Origin: Dendrolimus kikuchii | Lineage: Eukaryota > Arthropoda > Insecta > Lepidoptera > Lasiocampidae | Length of the DNA: 64,000 nucleotides | Assembly (NCBI GenBank): GCA_019925095.2 | Contig: CM034391.1 | Span: forward strand, 2,445,051-2,509,050 | Reading direction: 5' to 3' | Shown: piece by piece, positions 10,800 through 22,262 of the stretch | Position numbering within the stretch: position 1 is the first letter of the stretch | Layout of the letters: each line of letters begins with the position of its first letter | Made by a program: the position numbers and the translations under genes | Notes under the pieces: model-generated | The model's input: only the letters and a program-made list of their open reading frames with translations | Databases searched by the model: none | Told to the model about the DNA's origin: nothing

Positions 10800-10985
10800 C
10801 CAATGACCCATCTCTCCTCTATTTCATCTTATCCTCTTTCCTAAGGATCCCATGCCCCTATTCCATCCCCTCTAATCATCCTAAAAGCTGGCAACGCGTT
10901 GACTTTAGTCCTGGTGTCAAAAACTTGTATAGGCAACGGTTGCTACTTTCCATTAGATGCATCATCTCACTATTTGCTAGTTTCA
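10800..10985 (+). repeat. Decayed SINE/LINE tail of the S-related group
   Basis: Contains ctaatcatcctaaaagctggcaacgcgttg and a weak version of the 'ataggcaacgg...tttccattag' tail that in family S reads ataggcgatggtaaccgctttcca. Open frames here are incidental. Confidence 0.4.
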
Positions 10986-11236
10986 CCTAACCCGCGATTT
11001 CTCAAGTTATCGAGTAATTGATTTGATTTGGTGCCAACGCCTCATTATTACAACCGCAACGCTCGCCAGCGACGGGATGTTCATTTCATTGAGCTCCCAC
11101 GCTCAACTACGCAACGGTTCTTTAGAACTAATCCGCGACAACTATCTGGAGGGAACTTCCCGCCGCGGTTTTCTCTTTACGCTATAACATGGGGTTTTTT
11201 GAGAAGGGCGTTAGAAAATTTCTTAGAGCTCGGCAA

Positions 11237-11341
11237 GGCGTTACTGACACCTCTCTTATTGCAAACGTCCATAGGCGAAGGTAAATACTTTCCATCAGGT
11301 GGTCCGTCTGCCTCTTTGCCTGTTTCGGGTAATAAAAAATT
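11237..11341 (+). repeat. S-related 3' tail fragment
   Basis: Holds gcaaacgtccataggcgaagg, ttccatcaggtggtccgtct and a final ggtaataaaaaat. The tail matches family S but the upstream part does not, which suggests that several retroposon families share this 3' end. Confidence 0.55.
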
Positions 11342-12935
11342 AAATTCATATTTAAGCTTTTGGTGAGAATAAATAAATAGGTACGTTTTTAGTGTTACAT
11401 TTATTTTTGTCTTCTTCAGTAAGTAAAAAGGTAAATGCGAGCAAATTCACGGGTGATAGTTATTTGTGAATGAAATAATGAAAACACTTTATTGTTCACC
11501 AAAAAATAAAAGTACGTTCTTAACAACTAGGTACAATAATTGTTGAGCAAAGGACAGCCTTATCGCTTAAAGCGATCTCTTCCCCCTGGAAGGAACTCCC
11601 TAAACCAGTGAAAATATTAACACATGACAGCGGCAGTGAATACCAAAAATAATAGACTTTCTATACTATACAGACAATAAAAATATATCATATTACATAC
11701 AGAATAAGCAGCACTCTTAGACCTGAGAGGACCATACAAAATTAATAACCATGACTTTGCAAGATGATACTGAGCCGAGATCCAGGAGGCTGGTTGGCAA
11801 CGACCACTTTTTCGACGACAAAACTCAAAGTCTCGAATATCGATACAGGGTTTCCAGCTTATCGGTTTTCTATCGGATTCATTTTGGAGAATGTGCAGCT
11901 GAGCTCTTCGATCTGATCCCGCCATTTCCTTCCTATTCCACCTATAAGATCGAAGGGCTTTGCATCTAGCTTCATCATACGCATCGCAAAGGAGTGAAAC
12001 TCATTGCCGGCGTCTGTCTTTCCTGATACTAATAACTTGGGTGTCTTCAATTCCCGTGTGAATAGGTACCTTCTAGATAAGCGTGCCCCATCCTAGACCA
12101 CATCTTCGTTCCAACGTAGTAACTATTTATTAATCTGTGGCTCCACATAGGGCGAGATCGTAATCAATGCGAACCTATACTACAATAAAAAAAAACTGAG
12201 TATTATATATTGGCTTAAAATAGTTGGTGGGTAGATTTTAATTTACATTTCAGTAGTTAGAATTACCTTCGCTATATCAATTAGCTTCATAATAAGTGAT
12301 GAGTAGATTCGTCTGCTAATGGCATCAGTGCGCCTTGAACGATATTTGTCCACTTCTCTAAAATAAGAGGATATCTACAGTACAAAATATTACAAACGTT
12401 TAGGAGAGCGGTTTGAAGTTTTCAAATAAATACATGTAGTTTTCTATTTGATCTATTATTTCCAGTGAAACTTTATCGGGACAAGAGTGTCCTAAGTGAT
12501 CCAGGATGTATTCGTAAGCTAGCTCTGTATCGAGTTTCATTCAAATCCGTTCAGCTGTTCCACGTGATACTCTAACAGATGGACAAAATTCTAAAAGGTT
12601 CCTATTCCGAATTAGCTCTAACTGTCTAACTTTTTTGTCTGTTTTAAATTCATTACACAACCCGTACCTCTATTCTATGCCATTTAGACTATGTAATCCA
12701 GCTACATACAGCTGCGGATAAATTAAAGAAAGAAGTTTTCTGCCGATTTGGCTTACCCCTGGAGATTCACAGCGATAAGTGTCGCAATTTTGAATCTCAG
12801 TTCTTCTTACATATTTAATATATTATAGATTTCGGTCTACCTTATCTATTTTAATTATTAATTAAACACTTGTCATAAAATTATGCGATCTTTTGAATAT
12901 GGAGAAAATGCAAGTTTTTGACTATGACTGTATTT
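11342..12935. other. No recognised gene; overlapping open frames only
   Basis: Minus-strand open frames at 11617-11925 and 11859-12050, and a plus-strand one at 11751-11969, overlap each other. The minus-strand peptide KTPKLLVSGKTDAGNEF is protein-like but unrecognised and lacks paired splice sites, so it may be an old retroelement. 12490-12600 resembles the inverted 5' part of a Helitron (tttcattcaaatccgttcagc). Confidence 0.35.
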
Positions 12936-13470
12936 TTAGACTATACATCGTATTTTTTTGAGATACTCTTCATATAAGCAAGGGATTTAGTAAAACTGGC
13001 CTATTCTATTTGTATTTTGTTGCGTTGAATCCGAATCTCCAGGAAAAATCCAGATTCGGATTCCATACACCCTAAAAAATTTTGAGGGTGTATGGACCAA
13101 ACTGACGCCAAATTCGGATTTCATACTATATACATCGTACTGTTTTGAGATGCTGTTCGTATAAGCAATGGATTTAATAATACTGGCCCACAAAAGTGAT
13201 CTGTACTTTTGACCAGACCCTATTCTATTCTTATGTATTCGATGAGCTGAATCCGAATCTCCAGGAAGACTCCAGATTCGGATTCTAAACAACCTCAAAA
13301 TGTTGAGGATGTATGGACCAAAATGACCCCAGGTTCGGATTCCATACCAACCAAACTGACCTCAAATTCGGGTTTCATACATCCTCAAAATTTTGAGGGT
13401 GTATGCCCTTAAAATTTTGAGTGTGTATGGACCAAACTGACTCCAAATTCGGATTCGGGCCGATGTAATC
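12936..13470. repeat. MITE-like block with internal tandem duplication
   Basis: A segment containing tacatcgta...tttgagat...ataagcaa...ggattta...actggcc occurs at about 12940-13001 and again at 13126-13187. Around both are many inverted pieces of gaatccgaatctccagg / ccagattcggattc and of accctcaaaattttgagggt. The same motifs build the cleaner MITE at 33978-34228. Confidence 0.6.
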
Positions 13471-13544
13471 ATTCGTTTAGCTGTTTCTGTCCGTAGTAAA
13501 ATACGTGGTTATGTACGTCTTGATTAATTTAGACCGAATTTATC

Positions 13545-13790
13545 CTACCGTTTAACAATATATTTGATGATTAGGGACATTGTGCGGTTCATGTAAACTT
13601 GATTTTCCTTCTTCAGATCGAAGAGTAGCTCCTCGTCGAACTTAGAATCTTGCATCGCTTCCACAATAGCTTTGGTCAGTTTCTTGTTTTCTTGGAAGCC
13701 GTCCTTTAAGAAATTTTCAAAATTAGTTAAGTACGCGTAAACAGCTGGCGTACAAATTGTTCTAGTATTCAAAAATTTAGGAGATGACAA
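13545..13790 (-). CDS. Possible exon of an unrecognised gene
   Basis: The minus-strand frame is open for 81 codons, with composition typical of a soluble helical protein (FENFLKDGFQENKKLTKAIV, then FDEELLFDLKKENQVYMNR) and no repeat similarity. Possible acceptors are tttttgaatactag or tttgtacgccag inside the frame. It may end at the stop after KYIVKR or splice before it (aaacg then gtagga). I see no polyadenylation signal just downstream. It could belong to the same minus-strand gene as 10587-10733, but the phases do not decide this. Confidence 0.4.
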   Translation of the reverse strand: MSSPKFLNTRTICTPAVYAYLTNFENFLKDGFQENKKLTKAIVEAMQDSKFDEELLFDLKKENQVYMNRTMSLIIKYIVKR

Positions 13791-13799
13791 TTTTTACAA

Positions 13800-14039
13800 T
13801 ATTATAATAAATTCGTAAATCGTAAGAGAAATTATAATAATATTGTTACATACCGACAAAGAAATGCGCACAACTGCCCTTCGTAAAACGTTTATTGCCT
13901 CTTTTGATTTAGGAATACTTTTGTTTACTTGGTGTTTAGAATTTATAATTCAGAAAAACATGTTATTGTTATTGAACTTGTTTTATGGCCGTCATTAGTG
14001 TCGAACTAATCCTTATTGTTATTGTTTTCTACTTTGTTG
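13800..14039. other. No gene seen
   Basis: AT-rich spacer with no supported feature. Confidence 0.4.
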
Positions 14040-14349
14040 GCCGTTCGCAGGTGTGCAAATTACATTTTCTTGGGAGAACCCAGGCCACGCAGTCGATTGT
14101 GTATTGTAGAGTTTACCATAAAACTGCCCGAACGAAGCGGTGGGGCAGTCGAGCGAGGATTACGATACTAGTAAGACGTACGTTCGACAAGCGATATAGT
14201 GACGGACTTTGTGCGTGTTATCGAATCGTGCAATGTATACTGTTTGTATCCAGTTATATTTGTACCTGTTTTATATGTGTTTGTACAGTTCTAATAAACT
14301 CTATAGTAATTCCAACGGCATTTTAATTTCGAGTCTCACACTCGTAACA
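14040..14349 (+). repeat. LTR remnant of the GTAACA type
   Basis: The 3' half matches the LTRs at 40877-41148 and 19315-19695 (tatatttgtacctgtttta, gttctaataaactcta, cggcattttaattt, final actcgtaaca). It has an AATAAA. The 5' end is unclear. The open frame through it is incidental. Confidence 0.65.
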
Positions 14350-14457
14350 ATATGTACATGTATATCTATACTCGATACAGTTAAGTCTTAGCCTAAGAAC
14401 TCGCTGGAACGAGAGGAGGCTCCAGGTTCGATAAATATGTAAAATAAAATACCCAAA

Positions 14458-14925
14458 ACACACCTCACTTGCTTCTTTGACATTCATAACTCTTGTCATG
14501 CACGCTCGTCTGGGATAAGGCTCCAGACATCACCGTCTGCTAGTACACCAATTTGATCATCCAAGGCGTGTCGTTGCCTTCCACGACTTCTGGATCCATA
14601 TAATGTGCATTGTTTGTCTGCCTATTCATTCTTTATCATATATTATTTCCACACTAACTGAACCTCGCGAGCATTCGTCCGCGTACCTTCACCCCGACAC
14701 TATCTTTCACGGGAACTCTCTTAATTTTTCGGGATACAAACGTATCCTATATGTTCACCAGCAGATTATAAGCAGTGCCACCATACTCGATTTCATTCAC
14801 TCTAGGTCCATGCTCGTTTCGGAGATTAGCCCGTACAAACAGCTTCCAGAGAAACAAAATATTTACCAAAATCTTAATTGTGTATTTCACTTCTTACGTC
14901 CCCCTGACTGAGGTTTTTAGCGCAA
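14458..14925 (-). mobile_element. Old, degraded RTE-type LINE tail
   Basis: The same antisense RT C-terminus as at 8988-9451, but with many substitutions and no microsatellite tail. It begins at cacacctcacttgcttc and is still traceable near ctgactgaggtttttagcgc. It is clearly older than the other copies. Confidence 0.65.
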
Positions 14926-15244
14926 ATTTTTTTTCATTGTACAGACTTAATTAACGACGTCTACAGATGGTACCATGGGTGCAAGACGTATTTTTTTAAT
15001 ATGCTTTTATGTATTAATTAGCTTCATACGTGGGGTGCTTTTCAGGATATTATCAAAATAACCCTTCTACTCATATCTGTTCATAAAATATTTATAAATA
15101 TTGATACCATGCACCCCACGCTTTTTTTACAATAAAATCATTTTTTCTTACACTATTTTTAATTCAAATTTATTAAAATTTATTTTCTATTTTTTAGTTG
15201 GATTTTCTATAAAAGCGTATTTTTTTAAAGTTTTTTTTAAACTA
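14926..15244. other. No gene seen
   Basis: AT-rich spacer. ataccatgcaccccacg near 15103 and atacgtggggtgc near 15027 are short inverted matches of unknown meaning. Confidence 0.4.
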
Positions 15245-16060
15245 TTATTTATTTATTGCACGACTTCAGCAGACAGGCAGACGGCCTACCTGATGGAAAG
15301 CGGTTACCATAGCCTATGGACATTTACAACACAAAAGGTGATACTACATATGTGCTGCTGCTTTCATAGGGGAGACTGAAACGTGACTACTAATACCGGA
15401 ATACTCTAGGTTGTTATGGTGGCATACTCTAGACCAGGCGTAATGGGCGTCCAGACGGGCAAATACCTTATCACCTCGCTGTGGGTTGTTTTGTCGCTTC
15501 TTACGACAGGCCGCCCGGCCGCGCCTCCTCCTGCGAGATCGACATGTCCGCAAAGGAGGTGGCAGAGCGGGAGAGGGAGCAGTCCGCCACGCTCCTCTAC
15601 TGCCAGAGCCTGCGGCGGCGACGGAGGGTCGTCCACGACAACCTCCAGCCGTCGTAGGCTATGGCTGGGCGGGCGACCGGCGGGGAAACCGGAACGCGCC
15701 CCCTCTCACCTCGCGGTGAGTTCGAGGAGCCGGAGAGACCCAGATCTCCGGCTAATAAATGGTGAGGCCAGCCCGCAAAGGGGTCGGCCGTCGTCCGTCC
15801 GGGCTGGTGGTGAATGCGCAAGCGAGCCCACAGCCCGGGCAAAGGACGCTCGAGGATCGAACAGGGGTTTTAGTGGGTATCCCTAACCGCGGCGTGGCAA
15901 TAGCATCTCACACGTGAGGTGCTAGTGCCTAGAAGACCTGGCGAATCGCTCCATTCTGCGACCTTTCCCCCTCGCGCGGCTCACGGTCCTCAAACGGATT
16001 TACCCTGTACAAAAAAAAGAAAGGCCGCGAGGCCGCAGGAAATTGTTTTATTTCTCCGTT
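15245..16060 (-). mobile_element. Family S SINE split by an R1-like LINE
   Basis: Tail-to-middle is at 15245-15522 and the head at 16023-16060. The interrupting DNA is 15523-16022. The flanking direct repeat ggccgcccggccgc (15509-15522) / ggccgcgaggccgc (16023-16036) lies at the GC-rich point of the SINE. Confidence 0.75.
15523..16022 (+). mobile_element. R1-clade-like LINE, 3' end
   Basis: A GC-rich 500-bp insert, very unlike its AT-rich surroundings. It begins inside a coding frame whose last 40 codons (15535-15654, stop 15655-15657) include MSAKEVAEREREQS and SLRRRRRVVHDNLQPS. This is the arginine-rich C-terminal style I associate with R1/TRAS-type LINEs. A 3' UTR of about 350 bp and an a-rich tail follow. 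Catalytic domains are absent through 5' truncation. The assignment to R1 rather than a sister clade is inference. Confidence 0.6.
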
Positions 16061-16149
16061 AATAGAGAAGAATGTCAGAATAGAAGATACGAGAACACGT
16101 TGCGAAGCGGTGTACATAGAATAAGTAAAATTAAATTTTAACTTATATA

Positions 16150-16462
16150 CTAGCGGCCCCGGCAGACGTCCTGCTTTGAAAAAATAAAAATCTAGGACCC
16201 GATCCCAGCGCCATCTATCGGTTCCAATTGCGAATCTAAACCACCCCGGAAGTCACTCAAACACACAAAAATAAAATCACCGAAATCGGTCCAGTTGATT
16301 AGGAGGAACCCGATCTCAGTGCCACCTACCGGTTCCAATTGTGGGTCTAAACTATCCCGGGACCCACTCAAACACACACACAAAATTTCATCAAAATCGG
16401 TAAAGTCATTCTCAAGTAATAAAATTACAACGAAAAGTGGCATTGGCTTTTATATATATAGA
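16150..16462 (-). mobile_element. Helitron-like element
   Basis: Inverse of the 61509-61838 type. On the minus strand it starts tctatatatataaaagcc and ends gacgtctgccggggccgctag. Two internal segments with ccggttccaattg are arranged in tandem. Non-coding. Confidence 0.75.
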
Positions 16463-16586
16463 TATCACTTTCAAAAAGTGTTCTCCAGTGGACCTTTTTT
16501 TGAAGAAAAGCTAAAGCCTCTACCAAAATTTATCAAAAAGACTCATTGACTCTTCAGGTGATCAGAAGGTTGGTGCTTACCTCGGG

Positions 16587-16685
16587 CTACGGATCAGCAT
16601 GGCGATCCGGCGACGAAACGTAGCCAGCCTTCTGCGCACCTTACCCATATATGACGGTGATCTAGGCTCAGTATTCTACTTATAG
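16587..16685 (+). pseudogene. C-terminus of a retroelement protein
   Basis: The frame reads RISMAIRRRNVASLLRTLPI and ends GSVFYL before a stop at 16683-16685. This C-terminal pattern (I-S-x-A-I-x-R-x-N-x-A-S, then G-T-L-P) recurs at 20880-21262, 54548-54605 and 58100-58500. I associate it with reverse-transcriptase ORFs common in arthropod genomes. Only the end is present. Confidence 0.55.
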
Positions 16686-16887
16686 TCTTAAGGGACTAGG
16701 GGTAGAACACAATACCATTAAGTTTTCTTTTATTGTACTATAATATGTTATTTGTTTAACCAAATTCTTAAAGTATGTGTTGATTTAAAACCTTAATATA
16801 CAAAATAAAAACTTTTGAATTTAAATTTTAAAAGTATGGAAGGAAAACACTCATTGTACCCACCCCAAATAATTGGGAGAAAGTAAA

Positions 16888-16889
<2 letters not shown>
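16686..16889. other. No gene seen
   Basis: AT-rich spacer leading into a GA microsatellite. Confidence 0.4.

Positions 16890-16961
<72 letters not shown>
16890..16961. repeat. (GA)n microsatellite
   Basis: About 35 uninterrupted ga units. Confidence 0.97.
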
Positions 16962-16963
<2 letters not shown>

Positions 16964-17041
16964 GTAAACACCAAAATAAGTAGTATATTTAAAGCCCAAA
17001 ATAAGTAGTAAATTTAAACCCGTCTAATACATAACAAAACT

Positions 17042-17222
17042 ACGTTTTAACGATGTTAAGCGCGGTAATTTTATTTGATTTTGGTTTTTCCGACGTTTCG
17101 TTAACAATACTCGTTGACACTTGACATCATTGTCTTCCGTGATCACGGCCACTGAAAAGTGGCCGAAACGTCGGAAAAACCAAAATCAAATAAAATTACC
17201 GCGCTTAAAACCGTTAAAACGT
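17042..17222. repeat. Palindromic MITE, about 58-bp arms
   Basis: The left arm (acgttttaacg...ccgacgtttcg) is the near-perfect inverse of the right arm (cgaaacgtcgg...ccgttaaaacgt). The centre carries ccgtgatcacggccactg and a second small hairpin. Single-armed relatives are at 49143-49259 and 56453-56572. A DNA-transposon-derived origin is likely. Confidence 0.7.
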
Positions 17223-17769
17223 AATTTTATTATGTATACAAGTCGCGAAAACTTAAGAAAATATTATGTGAACCGTCTAATACAATTTCAATATTTGTTT
17301 ATTATAACAATTGTAAAATATTTGCAGTTCTTTGTTAAAAAATATTGGGAATTCGCCAAATGTGCTTTGTTATACAAAGTGGACATTCTAAAAGGCTTGA
17401 ATGCAGATAAAACAATTACATTTGGTCAGCTTTATTTCCTTTCATTGTGCTCACAGTTTTGTTTTGATAGTAACAGAGTATGCGACGGAACATGTATAAC
17501 CATTTATAACTGAGTTCGTCCGGCAGGATTTGTTAACAGCGTTTCACGTTCCATCGGATTGCAAATTGAGTCGTTCGAAAGCTTCTTGTGCTCGGACACG
17601 GAAGCTTTCCCGTCCCTGAATGACCGCATAGTGCGTATAGTAAGTATGCGGCAGCTATGGAACCGCAGCGCTTGAAGTAACCGGACGGGTTTGAGGGCAG
17701 CTGCAGCGTAGAACGTGTAGAAATCAGATTTACAGATATATTACGATTGGTCAGCCAGGCAGCTTTTTT
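17223..17769. other. No gene seen
   Basis: The open frame at 17121-17513 (+) begins inside the palindromic MITE and continues through AT-rich DNA without conserved motifs. 17560-17720 is GC-richer but shows no exon. Confidence 0.35.
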
Positions 17770-18375
17770 TTTCAGGCGGGGGAAATGCTATTTACGCACA
17801 ATACCGGGTCCTTTGCAAGGGATTAGACCATAGTCGATCATGGATGCATTCCCAGAGGGGGCAATCCAAACAGTAATCAACCGGCTTGTGTGGAGACTCG
17901 AGCCCAAATGGCTAATACCCACTAAAACCACCCTCCTCCGATGCCCCGCGCTTATGGCAGGAAAGGCATGAGACTTAGAATGTAGTTACGCCCACGCCGA
18001 TCCTAGCGCAACAAGTGCCTGAGAAAGCCCCTGGACGAGCTAACTCACTTCGACGACAGGGGTGAAGACTCCTCTGCTCCCTTGATGCATGAGGGCCCCT
18101 GAAGCGGTATTATCCTAGGGAGGGAAGTCATGTGCATATCTGCGCCTCCGAGCTCCCGGCTGACGCCGGCGCCCATGTGGAGGCGCGTCAATACGCGCAC
18201 TTACCCTTCTCTCCCTTTCTCGATCTGCGGCTTCCTTTTAAAACATTACCGTCTCGCAGAAACAGGTCCGCCAGACAGCTGACTGAACTGCGGGTAACCG
18301 CATAGTCCGTTTTGGGGGCTAAATCCGGCGCGTGCGGCTGCTGCGGTGCGCACAGGTTTATGTAAACCTTCACCT
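17770..18375 (-). repeat. GC-rich decayed element, probably retroelement
   Basis: Base composition is clearly higher in GC than the flanks, and every frame is interrupted. Phrases such as gcgcctccgagctcccggc and cgcatagtccgttttggggg look like a decayed LINE 5' region. I cannot name the family. Confidence 0.3.
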
Positions 18376-18546
18376 ACTTATTTACTAAACAAAGGAACAC
18401 AGAAAAGGTTTGGCAAATCATATAATAGTATTTGATTATCAAATGGGCTTAAAATCGCGACGTTGTTACGTGATGTTTATTAGCCAAAGATCCTTTTATG
18501 TAATGACTGAACTATTGGTTTTTCTCTTTCATAGACGTGTAGAGAT

Positions 18547-19053
18547 AACCGACTTCAAAAAAGGAGGTTCTCTAATTCGTCGGGATCTTTTTTTTTTATG
18601 CATGTTCACCGATTACTCCGAGATTTATGATCCGATTTACGTAATTCTTTTTTTGTTCGACGCAGAATAGCTTCCATTTCTTTCCAGTTTTCATTTTATG
18701 AACATTTTTTATGAAAAAAATTCCATTCCGTTCCATATGTACACTGATAACTCTGAGAGTTATGATCCGATTTACGTGATTGTTGTTTAGTTCGATGCGG
18801 AACAGTTGTCATTTGGTCCCCTAAAAATTTAACGTAGTTTGGCCCAGTAGTTTTCATTATTCGAACATTTGTTTGTTCCCGTTTCTTGAGACCTATATTT
18901 TTTAAGGAGCGCGGCACCTTTAGTAGGTCTACCCATACATAGCTAGACACTAAAAAGTAACAAATAAAAAAAACTTTATTTTAGATAATATATATTAATA
19001 ATAATAGCTTTAGAAATAAGTTATTTCATACTTTTTAGTTTTTGAAGTCGGTT
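18547..19053. mobile_element. MITE with 15-bp perfect TIRs
   Basis: aaccgacttcaaaaa at 18547-18561 is the exact inverse of tttttgaagtcggtt at 19039-19053. The interior has two tandem, diverged copies of a gatccgatttacg...gttcga unit (about 18600-18690 and 18735-18820). Non-coding, 507 bp. A one-ended relative is at 59690-59900. Confidence 0.75.
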
Positions 19054-19314
19054 TTTTTCAACGAAGTTTTTTTTATTTTTTAGTTGGACTAGTCTCGAAA
19101 ACTTAAGAAAACACAATTTTTGCATACAGTTCAAAAACACTATTAAAATTTGTATTTAATTTTGAACGACGTAAAGTAAGATTGAATGAGTACTACGCGA
19201 CTATCTTAGGTATAAAACATACGTCAAATCTAATTAATCAAATATATACACTTAATTATACTAAGCTAAAAGCATAAATAACTACATAGAAAAACTAGAC
19301 GCTTCAATTGATAC

Positions 19315-19695
19315 TGTTACGAGTTAGCGGGACTCGAATTAAAATGTCGTTGGAATTATACAGTTTATTAGAACTATACAAACAAGTATAACACAGGTAC
19401 AAATATAACTGAACACAACAAATCCAAACATAATGCAGAAGGTCGTAATTCAATATAACGCGCAAAATCCGTTACTATTAGATTCCCGAATGTACACACG
19501 TCACGCCCGTATCGTAGTCGTAACTCAACTGCCTCCTCTCTCAATCAGGTCGTCGTTTTATACTTCACAAATGCGAATGTGCCCGCCCGGCAACGTCCAC
19601 ACAATTTCCTAGTAATCGTAATCCGCACATCTAGCTAACGATGCAGCCGCAAGCGGCCGTAAACACAATAGTACAATCGGCCGTTCTCTACAATA
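19315..19695 (-). repeat. LTR (solo or partial), TGTTAC...GTAACA type
   Basis: On the minus strand it ends ctaactcgtaaca and carries ctaataaactgtat (polyadenylation signal). It is the longest of three related LTRs. No internal gag/pol is adjacent. BEL/Pao origin is a guess from the termini. Confidence 0.65.
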
Positions 19696-20184
19696 ACTAG
19701 AAATGTATGCCAATAAATAAGTGAACAAAAGAAGACGATCATAAAAGGATTACAATCAGTTCAAATGCCGACAGGTAATAAAATTTGCTTTTACAGATTT
19801 GTACATGGATTTTGTCTTTGTCGGGGCCTAGGTTGTAATAATATGACCATTTTACAGAAGCAGGCAGCGTTACACACCACTAACATCCTATGCAAGGTAC
19901 TAGGAGATACGGTATTTGCAAACAACACAGATACGCTAAATTCAACCACACAGAATACAACACAACAACCAGAACACACATCACAATCACCACACACATT
20001 AGACCGAAGTGACATACACACATTAGCCACGCAAACACAGACAGTTAGAGGAAGACGAAGAAGAGATACAAACACGCACACCATCCAGAACCAATAGTGA
20101 AAGAAGAAAGAAATAAAGAAAGAAAGAATAAAGAAAGAAAAACTTTATTTGAAGAAATTGCGACGCAATTACATTCCTTATACA
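19696..20184. other. No gene; (GAAA)n-like tract
   Basis: Open frames at 19765-20097 (+) and 19791-20084 (-) are mutual antisense and low-complexity at one end (aca and aag repeats). A purine tract of gaaa/aaag repeats covers 20098-20147. Confidence 0.45.
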
Positions 20185-20495
20185 TTTTTTTTTATTGCAG
20201 GAGATCAGCAGACAGGCAGACGGCCCACTTGATGAAAAGCGGTTACCATCGCCTATGGACATTTGCAACACCAAAGTTGCTACAAATGCGCTGCTGCTCT
20301 CTTAAGGGAGACTGGAACCTGGTTACTAATGCCGGAACACAACTTCAGGTTGTTATGGCGACATACTTTAGACCAGGGGTGGTAGCCATCCAGTCGGGCA
20401 AATGCCCTACCACTTGGTTGTGGGTTGTTTTGTCGCCTCTTACGACAGGCCGCCGGCCGCAGGAAATTGTATTCTTTCTCCGTTCCTGCACGGAT
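20185..20495 (-). mobile_element. Family S SINE
   Basis: Full length, with one base lost in the GC hairpin segment (ggccgccggccgc). Confidence 0.8.
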
Positions 20496-20879
20496 AGACA
20501 TTTTTATACACAAAGCATATTTTAAGAATTTGTACGTCGCATTTCCAGCAAACAAGGTTTGCACTCAGCATATTGCTGTGTCGGAACAATATCCGACACA
20601 ACGCCGATTTTCAGTGCAAACCTTCCTTTAGGCGTAAGACCAAAATGACCCCAGTTTTGTTAATTAAATAATAAATAAGAATAATAATTAATAAAACTAA
20701 TTCTACTTGTATAATATTTAAATTGTAAAAAAAACAAATAAATACATTTTAATGAAAGTGGGGACATATCACATAAATACCTCTTTTCCCGTGGGCAACG
20801 GGACGGGATATTTATAAAAACCGACAAAAATCGAGAGAAAGTTTATTTTAGAAATTTGTAAATAAAACTACTTACAAAA

Positions 20880-21262
20880 TTACATAAATCTATTAGTAAA
20901 AAATTGACTCTAAACCGCTGTCGGCGGGGAGCGTGCCCAAAATGCTGGCCGCATTTCCACGTTGGATGGCAATGCTAATGCGTTGCCCTAGATGCTAGCC
21001 AGCCTTTTAGTCACGCGAGACCTCAATTAGACGCGTTTAGAGGTCTCGATAGAGGTGATGAGCTCCTACAGCCTCAGGGTCTCGACTCCGAAAGCCACAA
21101 ATACGTACCCACTACCAATAAACATATATTTTCGACGTTTCATGGCCTCTTGGCGTACGACTGCAGCCTCGGCTGTTACGACTGTCTCTGGAATGGGATG
21201 CCGCCAAAGTCTCGAAAGGAGTTGCGTCCCATACTAGGGGGCGACTGATCTTCCGTGGCACC
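20880..21262 (-). pseudogene. Retroelement protein C-terminus, frameshifted
   Basis: Minus-strand fragments in different frames read RPLVWDATPFETLAASHS, then EAMKRRKYMFIGSGYVFVAF followed by GVETLRL and a stop, then [18 protein letters not shown], ending SIFY and a stop. The order matches 58100-58500. Frame changes and stops show it is dead. Confidence 0.6.
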
Positions 21263-21602
21263 AACGGCATTCCGTTGGTGCCATGTCATTTCAATCTAAT
21301 TTAAATTCGGTATTGAATTTATATCGCACTTATATATATAGTTATAGATTTTTCCAAAAAAATCGTATGTCCAAATTGAAATCCGCCACGGTTATTTTAG
21401 GTTAAATTTAAAAAAAATATCAGAGTACATTTAATTCTTACATCTAGGGCATCGCTTGAAGACATTATAGCAACCAAACAAAGAAAAATATATGAAACGT
21501 GCATATTTTGAAATAATATTACGACCGACTGCTGTAAATAGTGTATTTTATTTCCATAGTAAATTTAATAAAAGTGTAGTTTTATTAACACGATTTTTGT
21601 TC
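21263..21602. other. No gene seen
   Basis: Contains a short perfect hairpin, ggcaccaacgg / ccgttggtgcc, near 21257-21283. The rest is AT-rich spacer. Confidence 0.4.
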
Positions 21603-21917
21603 TTTTTTATTTTTATTGCAAGAGATCAACAGACAGGCAGACGGCCCACTTGATGGACAGCGGTTACCATCGCCTATGGACATTTGCAACAACAAAGTTG
21701 CTACAAATGCGCTGCTGCTCTCTTAAGGGAGACTGGAACCTGGTCACTAATGCCGGAACACAACTCAAGGTTGTTATGGCGACATACTTTAGACCAGGGG
21801 TAGTAGCCATCCATTCAGGCAAATGCCCTACCACCTGGCTGTGGGTTGGTAAGTCGCCTCTTACGACAGGCCGCCCGACCGTAGGAAATTGTATTCTTTC
21901 TCCGTTCCTGCACGGAT
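21603..21917 (-). mobile_element. Family S SINE
   Basis: Full length, t-rich (poly(A)) end at 21603-21616, head ending at 21917. Confidence 0.8.
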
Positions 21918-22130
21918 AGAATAATAATAGTTACATTGAAATTATTTTCTGTTTGACTTTCGGTGAAATTACGAAACTTAGTGGGCACACATTATATAGT
22001 GTATGTGGAGTTAATCGTTATAGATTCTTAAAAAAAATGCAAGTAGTTCTGCTGCACTGGCCGTAATTAGGGAAATAAATTATCAGCTTCTCTTTCATAT
22101 TACGCGTGCATTTGAGGGCTCTAATGACTT

Positions 22131-22262
22131 CTGTAGTAGAGTAGGCTAAGATTGTGTCGGCCTAGCTTTCTGAAACGCAGAGCCATGGGGTTGGACTTCT
22201 GGAATAGTAAATTTCGTAAATAAATCATCAGGAATCGGCCTCCAAAATAGTCTGTTGTACAT
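22131..22262 (+). repeat. Decayed tRNA-derived SINE
   Basis: gtagagtaggctaag ... gtcggcctagc ... gaaacgcagagcc ... ggttggacttctgg ... atagtaaattt follows the order of 5957-6192, but both promoter boxes are damaged. Confidence 0.5.

Noticed and set aside
15416..15886. 156-codon GC-rich frame as a host gene
   Set aside because: It crosses from SINE into the R1-like insert. The real LINE frame is a different one ending at 15657.
20097..20564. Open frames through family S copies (for example the QERRKNTISCGRAACRKRRQ reading)
   Set aside because: The same readings occur on both strands of every copy, with no start context or codon conservation. They are SINE sequence.
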